DNA of 44,376 bases from Methylobacterium sp. WL119 (GCF_008039875.1 NZ_VRUU01000037.1:1-44376); one strand, 5' to 3'. Positions 34,039-42,298 are shown, numbered from the stretch's first letter. The notes: generated by a model from the letters alone, not told the origin. Numbers and translations: made by a program.

Positions 34039-34485
34039 ATGTTGGACGAAGCAGTGGCAGACACAAGCAGCAACGTTTTGGCGATGGCAGCCGATATCGT
34101 CTCAGCCTATGTCTCGAACAATCACGTTCAAGCTGGCGAGTTGCCGAACTTGATTGCCAGCGTCCATGCATCCTTGAGCCGCCTTGGCGGTGAGGAGCCG
34201 ACGGCCGCGTCCGAACCTGAGAAGCTGACGCCCGCTCAGATCCGCAAGTCGATCACCCCAGATGCGATCATCAGCTTCGAGGACGGCAAGGGCTACAAGA
34301 CGATGCGGCGTCATCTTACCCTACGCGGCCTGACACCGGAGGCCTACCGCGCCAAGTGGGGCCTGCCTGCCGACTACCCGATGGTGACCACGAGCTACTC
34401 GGCAAAGCGCTCCGCACTCGCCAAGAGCCTGGGTTTGGGTCAGCAGCGGCGCAAGTTGGCACCGGACGCGGCCGATGGATCGTGA
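34039..34485 (+). CDS. Ros/MucR-family transcriptional regulator lacking zinc ligands
   Basis: A 148-aa MucR/Ros-type protein: helical N-terminal oligomerisation half ('VLAMAADIVSAYVSNNHV'), then the single zinc-finger-like DNA-binding half, IISFEDGKGYKTMRRHLTLR and 'LTPEAYRAKWGLPADYPMV'. The usual first zinc-binding Cys is Ser79, and the second His after RRHL is absent. Some rhizobial Ros homologues fold without zinc in the same way, so it may still be functional. MucR proteins act as global AT-DNA-binding repressors and in Caulobacter modulate the CtrA network, which fits the divergent ctrA. Confidence 0.88.
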   Translation: MLDEAVADTSSNVLAMAADIVSAYVSNNHVQAGELPNLIASVHASLSRLGGEEPTAASEPEKLTPAQIRKSITPDAIISFEDGKGYKTMRRHLTLRGLTPEAYRAKWGLPADYPMVTTSYSAKRSALAKSLGLGQQRRKLAPDAADGS

Positions 34486-34603
34486 GGGGACTGGGCCTGG
34501 AGCGCCTAGGCCACAGGGTTAATGAAGCGTTTCCGTTCATGCCTTGTTCCCGTTGTGGAAAACTCCCGAAGCGGTCAGTTTGGCCCTTGTAGCGGGGCAT
34601 AGC

Positions 34604-35122
34604 ATGCACATTCGAGCCGGGGAGCGGCTGCGCCTTACACTGTGGGGCGCGGGGAGCCGCGCTATGGTCAGTCTCAACACCTACGCGGTGACCCAGCCCG
34701 CGCTGGAGGGGTTTGATCCGACGGAGGATGGCTTCCACCACGACGTCACGTCGTGGCTGCATGACGGCTTCAACACCTTGACGGTCGTGCTGATCGGGCC
34801 GCCGGGCGAGGTGCCGTTCCGCATGATGGTCCGGCATGGCGATCATTCCGAGCACGTCCTCGACGAAGCCGACTTTCTGCCGCTGGCGACGCCATGGCGG
34901 CTCTGGACGCTTCGCATCGAACGGGCATCGGTGCTGAACCAGCATCTTTCCGGTCTTGGTCACGCCCAGCCGAGGCGGGTGGCCAGCGATCAGATCATGC
35001 CAGGTGCTGTCGGCGGCGGCATGTCTTTGCGCGTCGACCAGATCAGGGCGCCGGCCTCGTTGGTGAGCATGGCCACACCGGACCAGCCCTCGAGGATCGC
35101 TTCAGCGAGAAACCTCCCTTGA
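34604..35122 (+). CDS. Hypothetical protein
   Basis: A 172-aa protein with no recognised domain. ATG at 34604 (MHIRAGERLRLTLWGAGSRA) is preferred over an upstream in-frame ATG. The first 110 residues look like a compact beta-rich fold ('VTSWLHDGFNTLTVVLIG'). The last 50 are low-quality and overlap the 3' end of an oppositely oriented gene, so the natural end may have been lost. Confidence 0.5.
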   Translation: MHIRAGERLRLTLWGAGSRAMVSLNTYAVTQPALEGFDPTEDGFHHDVTSWLHDGFNTLTVVLIGPPGEVPFRMMVRHGDHSEHVLDEADFLPLATPWRLWTLRIERASVLNQHLSGLGHAQPRRVASDQIMPGAVGGGMSLRVDQIRAPASLVSMATPDQPSRIASARNLP

Positions 35123-35283
35123 GCGATCGCCTGATCCCCCGAGCTCGCCTCGATGTGGATGTGCCGCGTCTCGATACGCCCACCACCATCACAAGGACGG
35201 CGCAGGATCCGAAGTTCGAACCCGGAGGTAAGCACGCCTGCAAGCTGTGGCATGGCATCAATTCGTAAAACGATTTGTTTCAC
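34990..35283 (-). CDS. Hypothetical protein
   Basis: A 97-aa protein of unknown family: MKQIVLRIDAMPQLAGVLT with 'RHIHIEASSGDQAIAQGRFL' and 'EGWSGVAMLTNEAGALIW'. Its alternating pattern looks like a small alpha/beta domain. The start is GTG at 35283, or ATG at 35253. It overlaps the end of the convergent upstream gene by 130 bases, so only one of the two ends can be fully functional. Confidence 0.45.
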   Translation of the reverse strand: MKQIVLRIDAMPQLAGVLTSGFELRILRRPCDGGGRIETRHIHIEASSGDQAIAQGRFLAEAILEGWSGVAMLTNEAGALIWSTRKDMPPPTAPGMI

Positions 35284-35429
35284 AATGACATAGCCAAACA
35301 GGCGTGGTCAGACCTCTTTTTGGATGTTTAGGGCCTGCTTTTTCCAGAAAGGCGCCAAACCGGAATCGATCGTACCTTTGGCGTGGCTTGGGCCGATCTC
35401 AGTTCGTGACGATATGAGGATGTGATCGC

Positions 35430-35882
35430 GTGCCTATCCCCCAGCGCCAACTCGGCGCATCGATCCGGACCGCGCTGCATATCGCTGATCGCGATGCGAT
35501 CGCTGCTTTCGTCCTGGACGAGAGCACAGTGTTTGCGCCCAATAATCCGTTCGCGCGAACCAGTGTCGGTGCACAGAGACAGGTTTGGACCGGCTATCAG
35601 CGCGAATTCTACTTCTCGAACATCGCTTCTCTTGGGCTGGCGTGTTTGATGAATGCCTTATGCGCACGTCCCGATGACGAGGCGATTGTTCAGGAGATCC
35701 TCCAGGCCGATGGCTGCCGTGCTTACGTGTATCACCCGGGCGACGGCTGCCAGATTGTCGGGGCCGTGCTGCATGCCAAGGGGACCGGAGCCCTGCCAGT
35801 GATCAAGCCACTTCCACGAGGCGGCCGGCGGGGCAGGGGGCAGAGATCGGCGCTTCAGCTCGATTTGTTTGCGGTCGGGTAG
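35430..35882 (+). CDS. Hypothetical protein with repeat-associated C-terminus
   Basis: A 150-aa protein with no recognised domain: GTG at 35430 preceded by GAGGA. It contains 'GAQRQVWTGYQREFYFSNIA' and 'GCQIVGAVLHAKGTGALPV'. Codons 86-92 coincide with the first copy of an exact 21-bp direct repeat; at the second copy (36297) the same reading is followed at once by TGA. The gene may thus once have ended after residue 92 and gained its present C-terminus with the inserted segment. The 3' end overlaps the convergent HNH gene by 28 bases. Confidence 0.55.
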   Translation: MPIPQRQLGASIRTALHIADRDAIAAFVLDESTVFAPNNPFARTSVGAQRQVWTGYQREFYFSNIASLGLACLMNALCARPDDEAIVQEILQADGCRAYVYHPGDGCQIVGAVLHAKGTGALPVIKPLPRGGRRGRGQRSALQLDLFAVG

Positions 35883-36317
35883 AGCCCCCGAAACAGGTCC
35901 CCCATCGCCCGACACTGAAACAGGGTGCGCCAGCGTCGACGCCGATGCTCGGGGCGATCGTGGTTGATGTGACAGCGTTGGCAGAAGGCTGCGAGGTTGC
36001 GGTCGAGATTGTTGGTGGTGTCGTGATCGCGGTGTGCGGCAGCCAGCACAACGCGGGTCGTACGGATGCGGCCGAGATCTTCGATCGTCGGCAGGCTGCG
36101 CAGCGTACGGCCCTGTCCATCGCGCCAGGCTCCGATGCTGGCATCCCACCAGCGCCCATCACCGAGATGATACACGGTCAGCCCATGGGGCCGACCGCAG
36201 CCCTCGCAGGCGCCACCCGCCCGCCCGAAGCGGATCGCCGCTGAGAGTTGCGGCCAGTCGATGGGATAGAAGAAGCGATGCTCGCGCCGGATCGGCATTG
36301 TTCAGGAGATCCTCCAG
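35685..36317. repeat. Exact 21-bp direct repeats bracketing the HNH gene
   Basis: Copies at 35685-35705 and 36297-36317 are identical over 21 bases (core GTTCAGGAGATCCTCC) and 612 bases apart. They enclose the tail of the 35430 gene and the entire HNH gene. The HNH start codon overlaps the second copy. The structure resembles a target-site duplication or the footprint of recombination. Confidence 0.7.
35855..36298 (-). CDS. HNH endonuclease-like protein
   Basis: A 147-aa HNH-type protein. It has zinc-binding pairs CEGC (about 30-33) and CQRCH (about 105-109), the 'VVLAAAHRDHDTTNN' block (about 83-97) with the catalytic His, and 'LDRNLAAFCQRCHINHDRP', closely matching phage and plasmid HNH nucleases. 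It likely cleaves DNA in the cytoplasm. ATG at 36298 lies in one copy of the 21-bp repeat, with GGAGGA about 12 bases upstream. It converges on the 35430 gene. Confidence 0.82.
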   Translation of the reverse strand: MPIRREHRFFYPIDWPQLSAAIRFGRAGGACEGCGRPHGLTVYHLGDGRWWDASIGAWRDGQGRTLRSLPTIEDLGRIRTTRVVLAAAHRDHDTTNNLDRNLAAFCQRCHINHDRPEHRRRRWRTLFQCRAMGDLFRGLYPTANKSS

Positions 36318-36324
36318 TGACGTC

Positions 36325-36717
36325 TCATGGGAGGATTTCGATGGTGATCCTGAGGCTTTTGGGGAGGTCGGCCCAGGCTTTCTGAGTGGTGAGCGCGACA
36401 GCATTTCGCTGTTGTGCGAGGGCCAGGCAGGCATGATCGCTGAGGGAGAGATCGAACGCCTTGAGAAGCGGTCTCAGCATGCCTGTGGCTTGAGCTTGAG
36501 CGTCGTCGAAGGGATCGACCCGTAGGTGAAGCCCCCCGACAGCTTGGGCGATGCGGTTTTGGGAGCCGCCGGCTTCAGCGAGGGCAGCATAAACTTCGGA
36601 CAGAGCGACGGCGCTGATCCAAGCGCGTGGCAGGACCGTGATCACGCGTTGCGTCCCGGCTTCACCCTTGAGCAGGCAGAGCAGGGCTGAGGCATCGAGG
36701 ACGAACGCCTCAGTCAT
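36325..36717 (-). CDS. vapC: VapC-type PIN-domain toxin
   Basis: A 130-aa PIN ribonuclease. Metal-binding acids are Asp8 (VLDASALL), Glu41 (ALSEVYAAL) and Asp94 (LSLSDHACLALA). The fourth position, Asp in most relatives (TTD..W), is Gln112 (LTTQKAW). VapC toxins cleave tRNA or rRNA. Its first eight bases overlap the end of the AbrB-type antitoxin gene, forming one plasmid-stabilising unit. Confidence 0.9.
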   Translation of the reverse strand: MTEAFVLDASALLCLLKGEAGTQRVITVLPRAWISAVALSEVYAALAEAGGSQNRIAQAVGGLHLRVDPFDDAQAQATGMLRPLLKAFDLSLSDHACLALAQQRNAVALTTQKAWADLPKSLRITIEILP

Positions 36718-36970
36718 GCTCGGTCTCCTGGTGCGGATCGTTTGCGCTATCCTGGCTCAACGCATTTTCACCTGGCGCATCGTCGGGTCGGAAGGTGCCG
36801 ACAATCGTCTGAGCCAGGCGTACGGCTGAGGTAAGCGATCGGACATGAAGTCCGTCCTCATCCAGTTCGATGATGACGGTATCGCCGACCTCGATCCCGA
36901 GCTTGCGCCGAAACGCAGCTGGAATGATCAGCTTACCCCCATCGATAATTTTAACCGCCTGCGACGCCAT
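36710..36970 (-). CDS. vapB: AbrB/SpoVT-type antitoxin (VapB)
   Basis: An 86-aa antitoxin: swapped-hairpin AbrB domain at the N-terminus (about 5-48; 'GGKLIIPAAFRRKLGIEVGD' and 'IIELDEDGLHVRSL'), then an acidic disordered tail that would block the toxin. It binds DNA and autorepresses. ATG at 36970; it overlaps vapC by eight bases. Confidence 0.88.
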   Translation of the reverse strand: MASQAVKIIDGGKLIIPAAFRRKLGIEVGDTVIIELDEDGLHVRSLTSAVRLAQTIVGTFRPDDAPGENALSQDSANDPHQETEHD

Positions 36971-37389
36971 GACGACCTGTCAGATGGTACCTGAACGTCA
37001 TTTCGTACCAAACCACGCATGTCGTATCAAGATGGCCGGGTTCAGATAAGGGAACCATGGTCGTGGCCTTGCGCATATGGCTCGACCTTCGGCTCTGATT
37101 GCCATCCAGGTTTGAGATGAAACATCAGTGAGTGACCAAAATCGCATCACTACCGTATCCGGTGTCACTTAATGATAATTTTCTGTCGATGACAGAGCGT
37201 AGAATTTATGACGGCTTGTAGTACGGTAGCTCGGCCGTTTGGGGGCCGTCGCTGTATCTGTCACGCAATCGCTCGTTTGCGTGACAGGCACGAACGGGGG
37301 AGCACCGCAGATCGGCGGCCCCCGGCCCCTTGATCGTCATACCGCCTCACGACGCGTGGCCCGTCACGCCCGCCCAGGATCACCACCCC
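36971..37389. promoter_or_regulatory. Intergenic region with a perfect inverted repeat, possible resolvase site
   Basis: No gene is seen in 420 bases between vapB and the resolvase gene. CTGTCACGCAA (37258-37268) and TTGCGTGACAG (37277-37287) are perfect 11-bp inverted arms around 8 bases. The AT-rich part 37140-37230 may hold the resolvase promoter or further res subsites. Confidence 0.5.
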
Positions 37390-38010
37390 ATGCTGCTCGG
37401 CTACATGCGCGTGTCCAAGACCGATGGCTCGCAAACCACCGACCTGCAGCGCGACGCCCTCCTCGCCGCCGGCGTCGAACCCGAGCGCTTCTACGAGGAT
37501 CATGCCTCCGGCAAACGCGACAGCCGCCCTGGGCTCGACGCCTGCCTCAAAGCGCTTCGCGAGGGCGACACCCTCGCGATCTGGAAACTCGACCGCCTCG
37601 GCCGCGACCTGCGCCACCTCGTCAACACCGTCCACGATCTGACTAAGCGTGGGGTTGGGCTCAAGGTGCTCACAGGCCAGGGGGCCAACATCGACACCAC
37701 CACCGCCAATGGCCGGCTGGTGTTTGGGATCTTCGCAGCGTTGGCGGAATTTGAGCGCGAGCTCATCATCGAGCGCACCAAGGCTGGCCTTGCCTCAGCG
37801 CGTGCCAGAGGCCGCAATGGCGGGCGCAAACCAAAGATGACCCCAGCCAAGCTGCGACTGGCGCAAGCCGCAATGGGGCAGCCCGAGACTAAGGTCGCCG
37901 ACCTCTGCCTCGAACTTGGGATTACACGCCAAACCCTCTACCGACATGTCGATCCCAAAGGCGCCTTGAGGCCCGATGCCCTCAAGATCCTTGGACAAAA
38001 GGCCGTCTGA
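37390..38010 (+). CDS. Serine recombinase (resolvase/invertase, Tn3 type)
   Basis: A 206-aa serine recombinase: catalytic Ser9 in LLGYMRVSKTDG, the conserved 'EDHASGKRDSRPGLDACLKAL', 'WKLDRLGRDLRHLV', 'NGRLVFGIFAALAEFERELI' and the long E helix, then a C-terminal helix-turn-helix ('DLCLELGITRQTLYRHVDP'). It resolves cointegrates or plasmid multimers, or inverts a segment. ATG at 37390. The perfect inverted repeat at 37258-37287 is a likely target site. No transposase gene accompanies it. Confidence 0.93.
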   Translation: MLLGYMRVSKTDGSQTTDLQRDALLAAGVEPERFYEDHASGKRDSRPGLDACLKALREGDTLAIWKLDRLGRDLRHLVNTVHDLTKRGVGLKVLTGQGANIDTTTANGRLVFGIFAALAEFERELIIERTKAGLASARARGRNGGRKPKMTPAKLRLAQAAMGQPETKVADLCLELGITRQTLYRHVDPKGALRPDALKILGQKAV

Positions 38011-38052
38011 TCACCGTGTTGGTAGGGATTGAGCAACTCTATACTCGGCCCT

Positions 38053-38238
38053 CTAAATAGCAGCGCCAAAGGCTGACAAAGCGGCGCGGCCTGCTTCGCT
38101 GGCGTTTTCGCGCGTCGGATACGCTTCTGGCGAGACCCGGACGGAAACGCCATTCGCGTCCGTCAGATGCCACCGGAAATCCTTACTACTCTCTTGGCAA
38201 GGCTCTACGGTAACAGCGAGAGGTGTAGGGTCATCCAT
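38053..38238 (-). CDS. Small DUF1508/YegP-like protein
   Basis: A 61-aa protein resembling a single DUF1508 (YegP-type) repeat: 'DFRWHLTDANGVSVRVSPEA' followed by 'YPTRENASEAGRAALSAFG'. The function of the family is unknown. It follows the DUF3140 gene by three bases on the same strand, so they form a unit. Confidence 0.6.
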   Translation of the reverse strand: MDDPTPLAVTVEPCQESSKDFRWHLTDANGVSVRVSPEAYPTRENASEAGRAALSAFGAAI

Positions 38239-38241
38239 AGT

Positions 38242-38594
38242 TTATGCACCCTCGAGCAGATCGTGACCCCAGTTCATCAGAGAAAGCCGCCACGGCGAAT
38301 CTTGCACAGCGTCTTTATCTTTCGGGCCGCCTTGCTTCAGATGCCGATGTACATAGCCGACGACTTTGCGCATATGCCTATAATCCTCATCTGAAAGTTG
38401 AGAATTCTTTTTATGCAAAATCTCGACAATGCGACGACCTTCCTGGTGACCAGTCGCCTCGGTGGCACCATCCTTCTTCTGGCCGACCGATTGACTTGCG
38501 TCACTCTTCAGGAATTTCTCAGGGCAAAAGCCGTCATAATCACGACTGACTTATACTCCTTATTGATCATCTCGTGGTCGTCATTCTTAGCCAT
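38242..38594 (-). pseudogene. DUF3140 protein gene with a one-base frameshift
   Basis: The ATG at 38594 behind GGAGGT opens MAKNDDHEMINKEYKSVV and stops after 28 codons. In the next frame the rest of a DUF3140 protein follows without interruption: 'KFLKSDASQSVGQKK', 'GHQEGRRIVEILHKKNSQLS', 'YRHMRKVVGYVHRHLKQGG', 'WRLSLMNWGHDLLEGA' to a TAA at 38242. Adding one G near 38520 (CTG-AG to CTG-GAG) would restore the family sequence LEKFLK. It is therefore a recent frameshift or a sequencing error. DUF3140 proteins are small putative DNA-binding proteins. Confidence 0.75.
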
Positions 38595-38742
38595 CGCATA
38601 CCTCCAATCCAGCCATCAACGTGAGGCCACTACCTGTGTTCCGGAATTGTCCTGTGACGGAAGCGCTGTGCTTTGTGCGCCGAGTGCTACTCTCTATGCC
38701 GCGCTTTCCGCCATACCACTGTGTAATCTCCTCCAACGGTAG

Positions 38743-39000
38743 AAGTGTAAGGACCCTTGCGCCGTATTCCCGACGTTAGATTTCCCGCCACGCTACCCCG
38801 ACAAGTTTCAACCGATTTGTTCCTCAGCTGTTCCACACCGTGATGGCCGCCGGGAAAACGGTCGAATAACGCCTTCCTGGACGTCAGCCAGGCGACGAGC
38901 AGGAGGTACCCAAATATGCAACAGGCGAGCCGGCCTCCATGAGATAAAGATCATAAGAGGCGGCCGCACAAGCAACGTGACCAATCAACATATATTCAAG
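38743..39000. other. Gene-free region
   Basis: About 260 bases between the promoter side of the DUF3140 remnant and the end of the TadE/G-like gene. Nothing recognisable was found. Confidence 0.3.
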
Positions 39001-40092
39001 CTATTCAACGATTCGTAATTTCTTGTCAGAGACCTTTACCAATGTCGGACAGGATACGATGACTCGAATATCGTCATAGTCCATGTCGCTACCAGCGTTC
39101 GGCGGCCGATCTTCCCAGCCGTAATACATGTACTTGTTATCGCTACAACTCGCGGTCGCCGTGGCGGGATTGTGGGTCGTATGACTATTCGGCAAGATGC
39201 CCCCGTCCGACTTACTCTTGCATTGGCTCAGGGTGTCGCAGACAATCGTCTCCAAAATCGGATTTGAGACCATGTTAATCGGAGACAGAGTGGTTCCGTT
39301 GTACACGCGATAACCCTTCATACTCACCGACTGTACGCGTGTTCCCGTATCAATGGTCATATCGGTATAATACTCGTAAGTTTCTTGATTCGTATCGTTC
39401 CATGCGGATTTGTTGCTGCGTGCGTTTCGAACGTTATGCAGCATATAGCTTGGCGCTTCGTTGGCGCCACAGGTGGGCAACGTGGCCTTAGAGTAATCTG
39501 TCGAAGGCGTGCCATTGTCGGCAATGGCGACTATGCCTCGGCGACCCTTGTCGGCCTGGGCTTGTCGCTTTGGATCGGACGAGTAGCAGTACATGTAGAT
39601 ACGGTTGTAGTCAGCAGCCTCAGGTGACAGCTGGCTAAACGTTGGCGGGCTGGTCTGGTAGACAGGGGCAACTCGATTGACGGTCGTGGCAGTCCCGACT
39701 GTAATCTGCCTTGGCATGCCGGGTAGAAGGTGCAAGAGGCTCGTCTTCACCGTCGTCGAGATTGTCACCCGGTAGTTCGCGCCATCAACCCACGTACCAT
39801 TAACTTGGAAGCCGTTGGTCGTCTTGACCGAACCCAGTTGCGAGGTGAGCTGAGCACTGGCCAGGCGCAAGCCCTCGGTGGCAGCGGCGACGGTGTCAGC
39901 GTTCGCAACCAACAGGGCGGTCGCATCGGCCACGCTGGCTTCGACAGCGCGGATACGCACAGCATTGCCGTAGTCAATCGCGAGGCCGCTCGCACCGACG
40001 AGGAGGGGCAGGGTGAGCCCAAAAATCACTATGACATTGCCGCTTTCGGATCTGACAAAGGAAGCCAATCGACGCTGCCTACCCCGCTGCAT
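39001..40092 (-). CDS. TadE/TadG-like pilus-assembly protein
   Basis: A 363-aa protein with the TadE/G N-terminal signature: a basic start (MQRGRQRRLASFVRSESGNV), then one transmembrane helix with 'VIFGLTLPLLVGASGLAIDYG' split over about 19-42, followed by 'EASVADATALLVANADT'. The remaining 290 residues would be extracytoplasmic, rich in Thr, Ser and Asn, with a few Cys. TadG-type proteins belong to Flp/Tad pilus systems, but no other tad gene is here. ATG at 40092 has GGAGGT upstream and is preferred over 40152. It is divergent from a second TadG-like gene. Confidence 0.75.
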   Translation of the reverse strand: MQRGRQRRLASFVRSESGNVIVIFGLTLPLLVGASGLAIDYGNAVRIRAVEASVADATALLVANADTVAAATEGLRLASAQLTSQLGSVKTTNGFQVNGTWVDGANYRVTISTTVKTSLLHLLPGMPRQITVGTATTVNRVAPVYQTSPPTFSQLSPEAADYNRIYMYCYSSDPKRQAQADKGRRGIVAIADNGTPSTDYSKATLPTCGANEAPSYMLHNVRNARSNKSAWNDTNQETYEYYTDMTIDTGTRVQSVSMKGYRVYNGTTLSPINMVSNPILETIVCDTLSQCKSKSDGGILPNSHTTHNPATATASCSDNKYMYYGWEDRPPNAGSDMDYDDIRVIVSCPTLVKVSDKKLRIVE

Positions 40093-40384
40093 GGGCACCT
40101 CCCAACGTAGCCGCCGCTTAAAACCGGACAAACCGTGCAGCATACGAGGCATGCATATACAACCAGCCTTAATAATAAGTTATATTCATCAAACACAGAA
40201 ATTTATATTGAGACGTTCTATTGCGAATAAATAATCTCTATTATTTTTTAAAAATCAATTTTTGCTTAATAGGGTTAAGGCGCCTCGTCACAACACGCTT
40301 CTTATCCGACAATCGCTTGACGCATTCATCAGTCTCTGCGCGTCTTTAAGACTATTTTGATTTTCTTCAGTCATTCAAAGTGCC
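40093..40384. promoter_or_regulatory. Shared promoter region of two TadG-like genes
   Basis: The 290-base gap between divergent TadG-like genes is AT-rich at 40165-40260 (TTATTTTTTAAAAATC), consistent with divergent promoters. No operator was recognised. Confidence 0.4.
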
Positions 40385-41851
40385 ATGCGATCCCTCTTTC
40401 ATCCACCAAAGGTGAAGGTTGTCCCTCTGGCAAAGGTGATCGGTGAGCCGTGCTTCGAAGTGCCTAGTATGCTAAGTCGCCGAGATGGCTTCTGGGTTGA
40501 TTGCCGCGGCGGTGTCGCAATCATTTTCGGTCTAAGTGCAACTTTACTGCTTGGCCTCGTCGGCGGCGGCGTCGACTATGCCCGCCTCTCGTACCGCCGC
40601 ACCCAACTTCAGAGTGCTGTCGATGCGGGAACCCTTGCTGGCGGTAATACCCTCAAGCTCGCATCGTCGACCGTTGAGTCAGTCAAAGGCGTGACCGAAC
40701 AGACGGTTCGAGACAGCGCCCATTTGCTACCGGATCGCCCATTCACGCTCACCGTCACTGTAGCTAGCGATAAGACAAGTGTGTTCGCTCGGGCTGAGGA
40801 AACGGTAAGGCTGGCTTTCGGCGCGTTCGTAGGCATTCGTACGACGGTGGTGGCGGTACAAGCGCGAGCCAACGTCGTTGGCAAAATGCGCCTGTGCATG
40901 CTCACCCTCGACCAGAGCGCACCCGGCGCCTTCAACCTGCAAAAGAGGGCCGAGGTCACCGCAGATGGGTGCTCGCTTTATTCAAATTCATCCAACGTCA
41001 AAGGCATGGTTGGCGGCGACAGCGCCATGGCCAAAGCTCAGACCATCTGCTCGGCGGGCGGCTACAGTGGAGCGCGAGCTAACTTCGCACCCCCACCGCA
41101 AACGGGCTGTCCGACGCTGGGCGATCCGCTCAAGGATCGCTCTCTACCCGTACCGGGCAGTTGCATGCCGATCCCGGCTTCGGCCAACAGCAAGGGTGAT
41201 ACCAGTCAGAACCTTGTCGACCAGAGCATCACCCTTGATCCCGGCACTTACTGCGGCGGCTTGCACATCACGAAGAAGGCGAACGTCACTCTTCGATCTG
41301 GCATCTACGTTATGAAGGATGGGCCGCTCGTGGTGGATCAGAAGGGCTCGCTGACAGGTACGGATGTCGGCCTGTTTTTTGCCGGAGATCAGGCTGGTTT
41401 GCTGTTCGACAAAAAGTCTACAATCAGCTTAGCGGCTCCAACCACGGGTATCATGGCCGGCCTGTTGATGGCCGAAGATCGAACTGTCAGCAGTCCTGTC
41501 GACCCGACGACCGCAATCATCAGCTTCGTAGGCGCTTTGCTCTCTCCTCTTTCCCCGGCCCCGTCGCCGACACCTCAGCCCCTAGGTGTGACGCGCCCTC
41601 TGCGTACCTACCGCATCATCAGTGACGACGCGCGGACCATGCTGGGGACGATCTACCTACCGGTTGGCCGGCTGGTGATCGACGCGGACAAGCCTGTGGC
41701 TGATCAGTCCGCCTACACCGTAATCGTTGCCGCACAAGTCAACCTCTATGAGGGACCGAACCTGTACCTGAACGCAAACTACGACGCTACCAGCGTGCCG
41801 GTGCCTAAAGGCGTTGGTCCGATTTCAGGCAAGCTCCTACTCACCCAGTGA
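40385..41851 (+). CDS. TadG-like pilus-assembly protein
   Basis: A 488-aa protein (460 aa if translation starts at ATG 40469). It has the TadE/G pattern 'CRGGVAIIFGLSATLLLGLV' and 'GGGVDYARLSYRRTQLQSAV', then 'DAGTLAGGN', matching the TadG N-terminal domain. The C-terminal 400 residues should be outside the membrane and include repeated Gly/Ser/Asp beta-type segments and a Pro-rich stretch (about 390-402). Cys residues at several positions suggest disulfides. It is divergent from, and only distantly similar to, the gene at 39001; the shared N-terminus shows common origin. Confidence 0.75.
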   Translation: MRSLFHPPKVKVVPLAKVIGEPCFEVPSMLSRRDGFWVDCRGGVAIIFGLSATLLLGLVGGGVDYARLSYRRTQLQSAVDAGTLAGGNTLKLASSTVESVKGVTEQTVRDSAHLLPDRPFTLTVTVASDKTSVFARAEETVRLAFGAFVGIRTTVVAVQARANVVGKMRLCMLTLDQSAPGAFNLQKRAEVTADGCSLYSNSSNVKGMVGGDSAMAKAQTICSAGGYSGARANFAPPPQTGCPTLGDPLKDRSLPVPGSCMPIPASANSKGDTSQNLVDQSITLDPGTYCGGLHITKKANVTLRSGIYVMKDGPLVVDQKGSLTGTDVGLFFAGDQAGLLFDKKSTISLAAPTTGIMAGLLMAEDRTVSSPVDPTTAIISFVGALLSPLSPAPSPTPQPLGVTRPLRTYRIISDDARTMLGTIYLPVGRLVIDADKPVADQSAYTVIVAAQVNLYEGPNLYLNANYDATSVPVPKGVGPISGKLLLTQ

Positions 41852-42298
41852 TAATTCCAGAAACGAAATATAATGTTTGGTTAATAAGCGAAATTTGATG
41901 TCCACCATCGGACGTCGCCCGCGCTTCGGCCTATTCCCCGAGTCGAAGTCGCTGGACAGTCGATGAATGGCCGCTTGTTGGAAGCGCCTGTGGCGAACCA
42001 AGCGACGGGGTTCGGTCGAGAACCACCGACTGCCTATGTGCGGAAAATGGTCGTTTTACCGACATAAGTGGAAGTCTGCTATCGACCCAACTCGGTTGTG
42101 CAGACCGTTGTTAGCACTGCCCAAAGCGGGCATTTGTCAGCCGCCCAGCGGCTTCGGCCCGAGGTAAATCACGGAAATTGTCTCGCTGCTCGCGAGCGGA
42201 CGCTATGCACTACCAGCACAAATAGCGACACCCAACTTATGTGTCGTAGAACTTCGTGATGCAGGATACGGTGAACGCCGAACTCATCGGAGTTGCCC
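41852..42298. repeat. Gene-free region with a diverged repeat copy
   Basis: About 450 bases without a gene. From 42045 to 42150, 'GGTCGTTTTACCGACATAAG' and 'GAAGTCTGCTATCGACCC' resemble the blocks near 2815 and 16108, and 'CCCAAAGCGGGC' carries a variant of the AAGCGGAC core. Confidence 0.35.

Noticed and set aside
38398..38742. 114-codon plus-strand frame
   Set aside because: It is antisense to the DUF3140 gene, whose minus-strand motifs are clear despite the frameshift.
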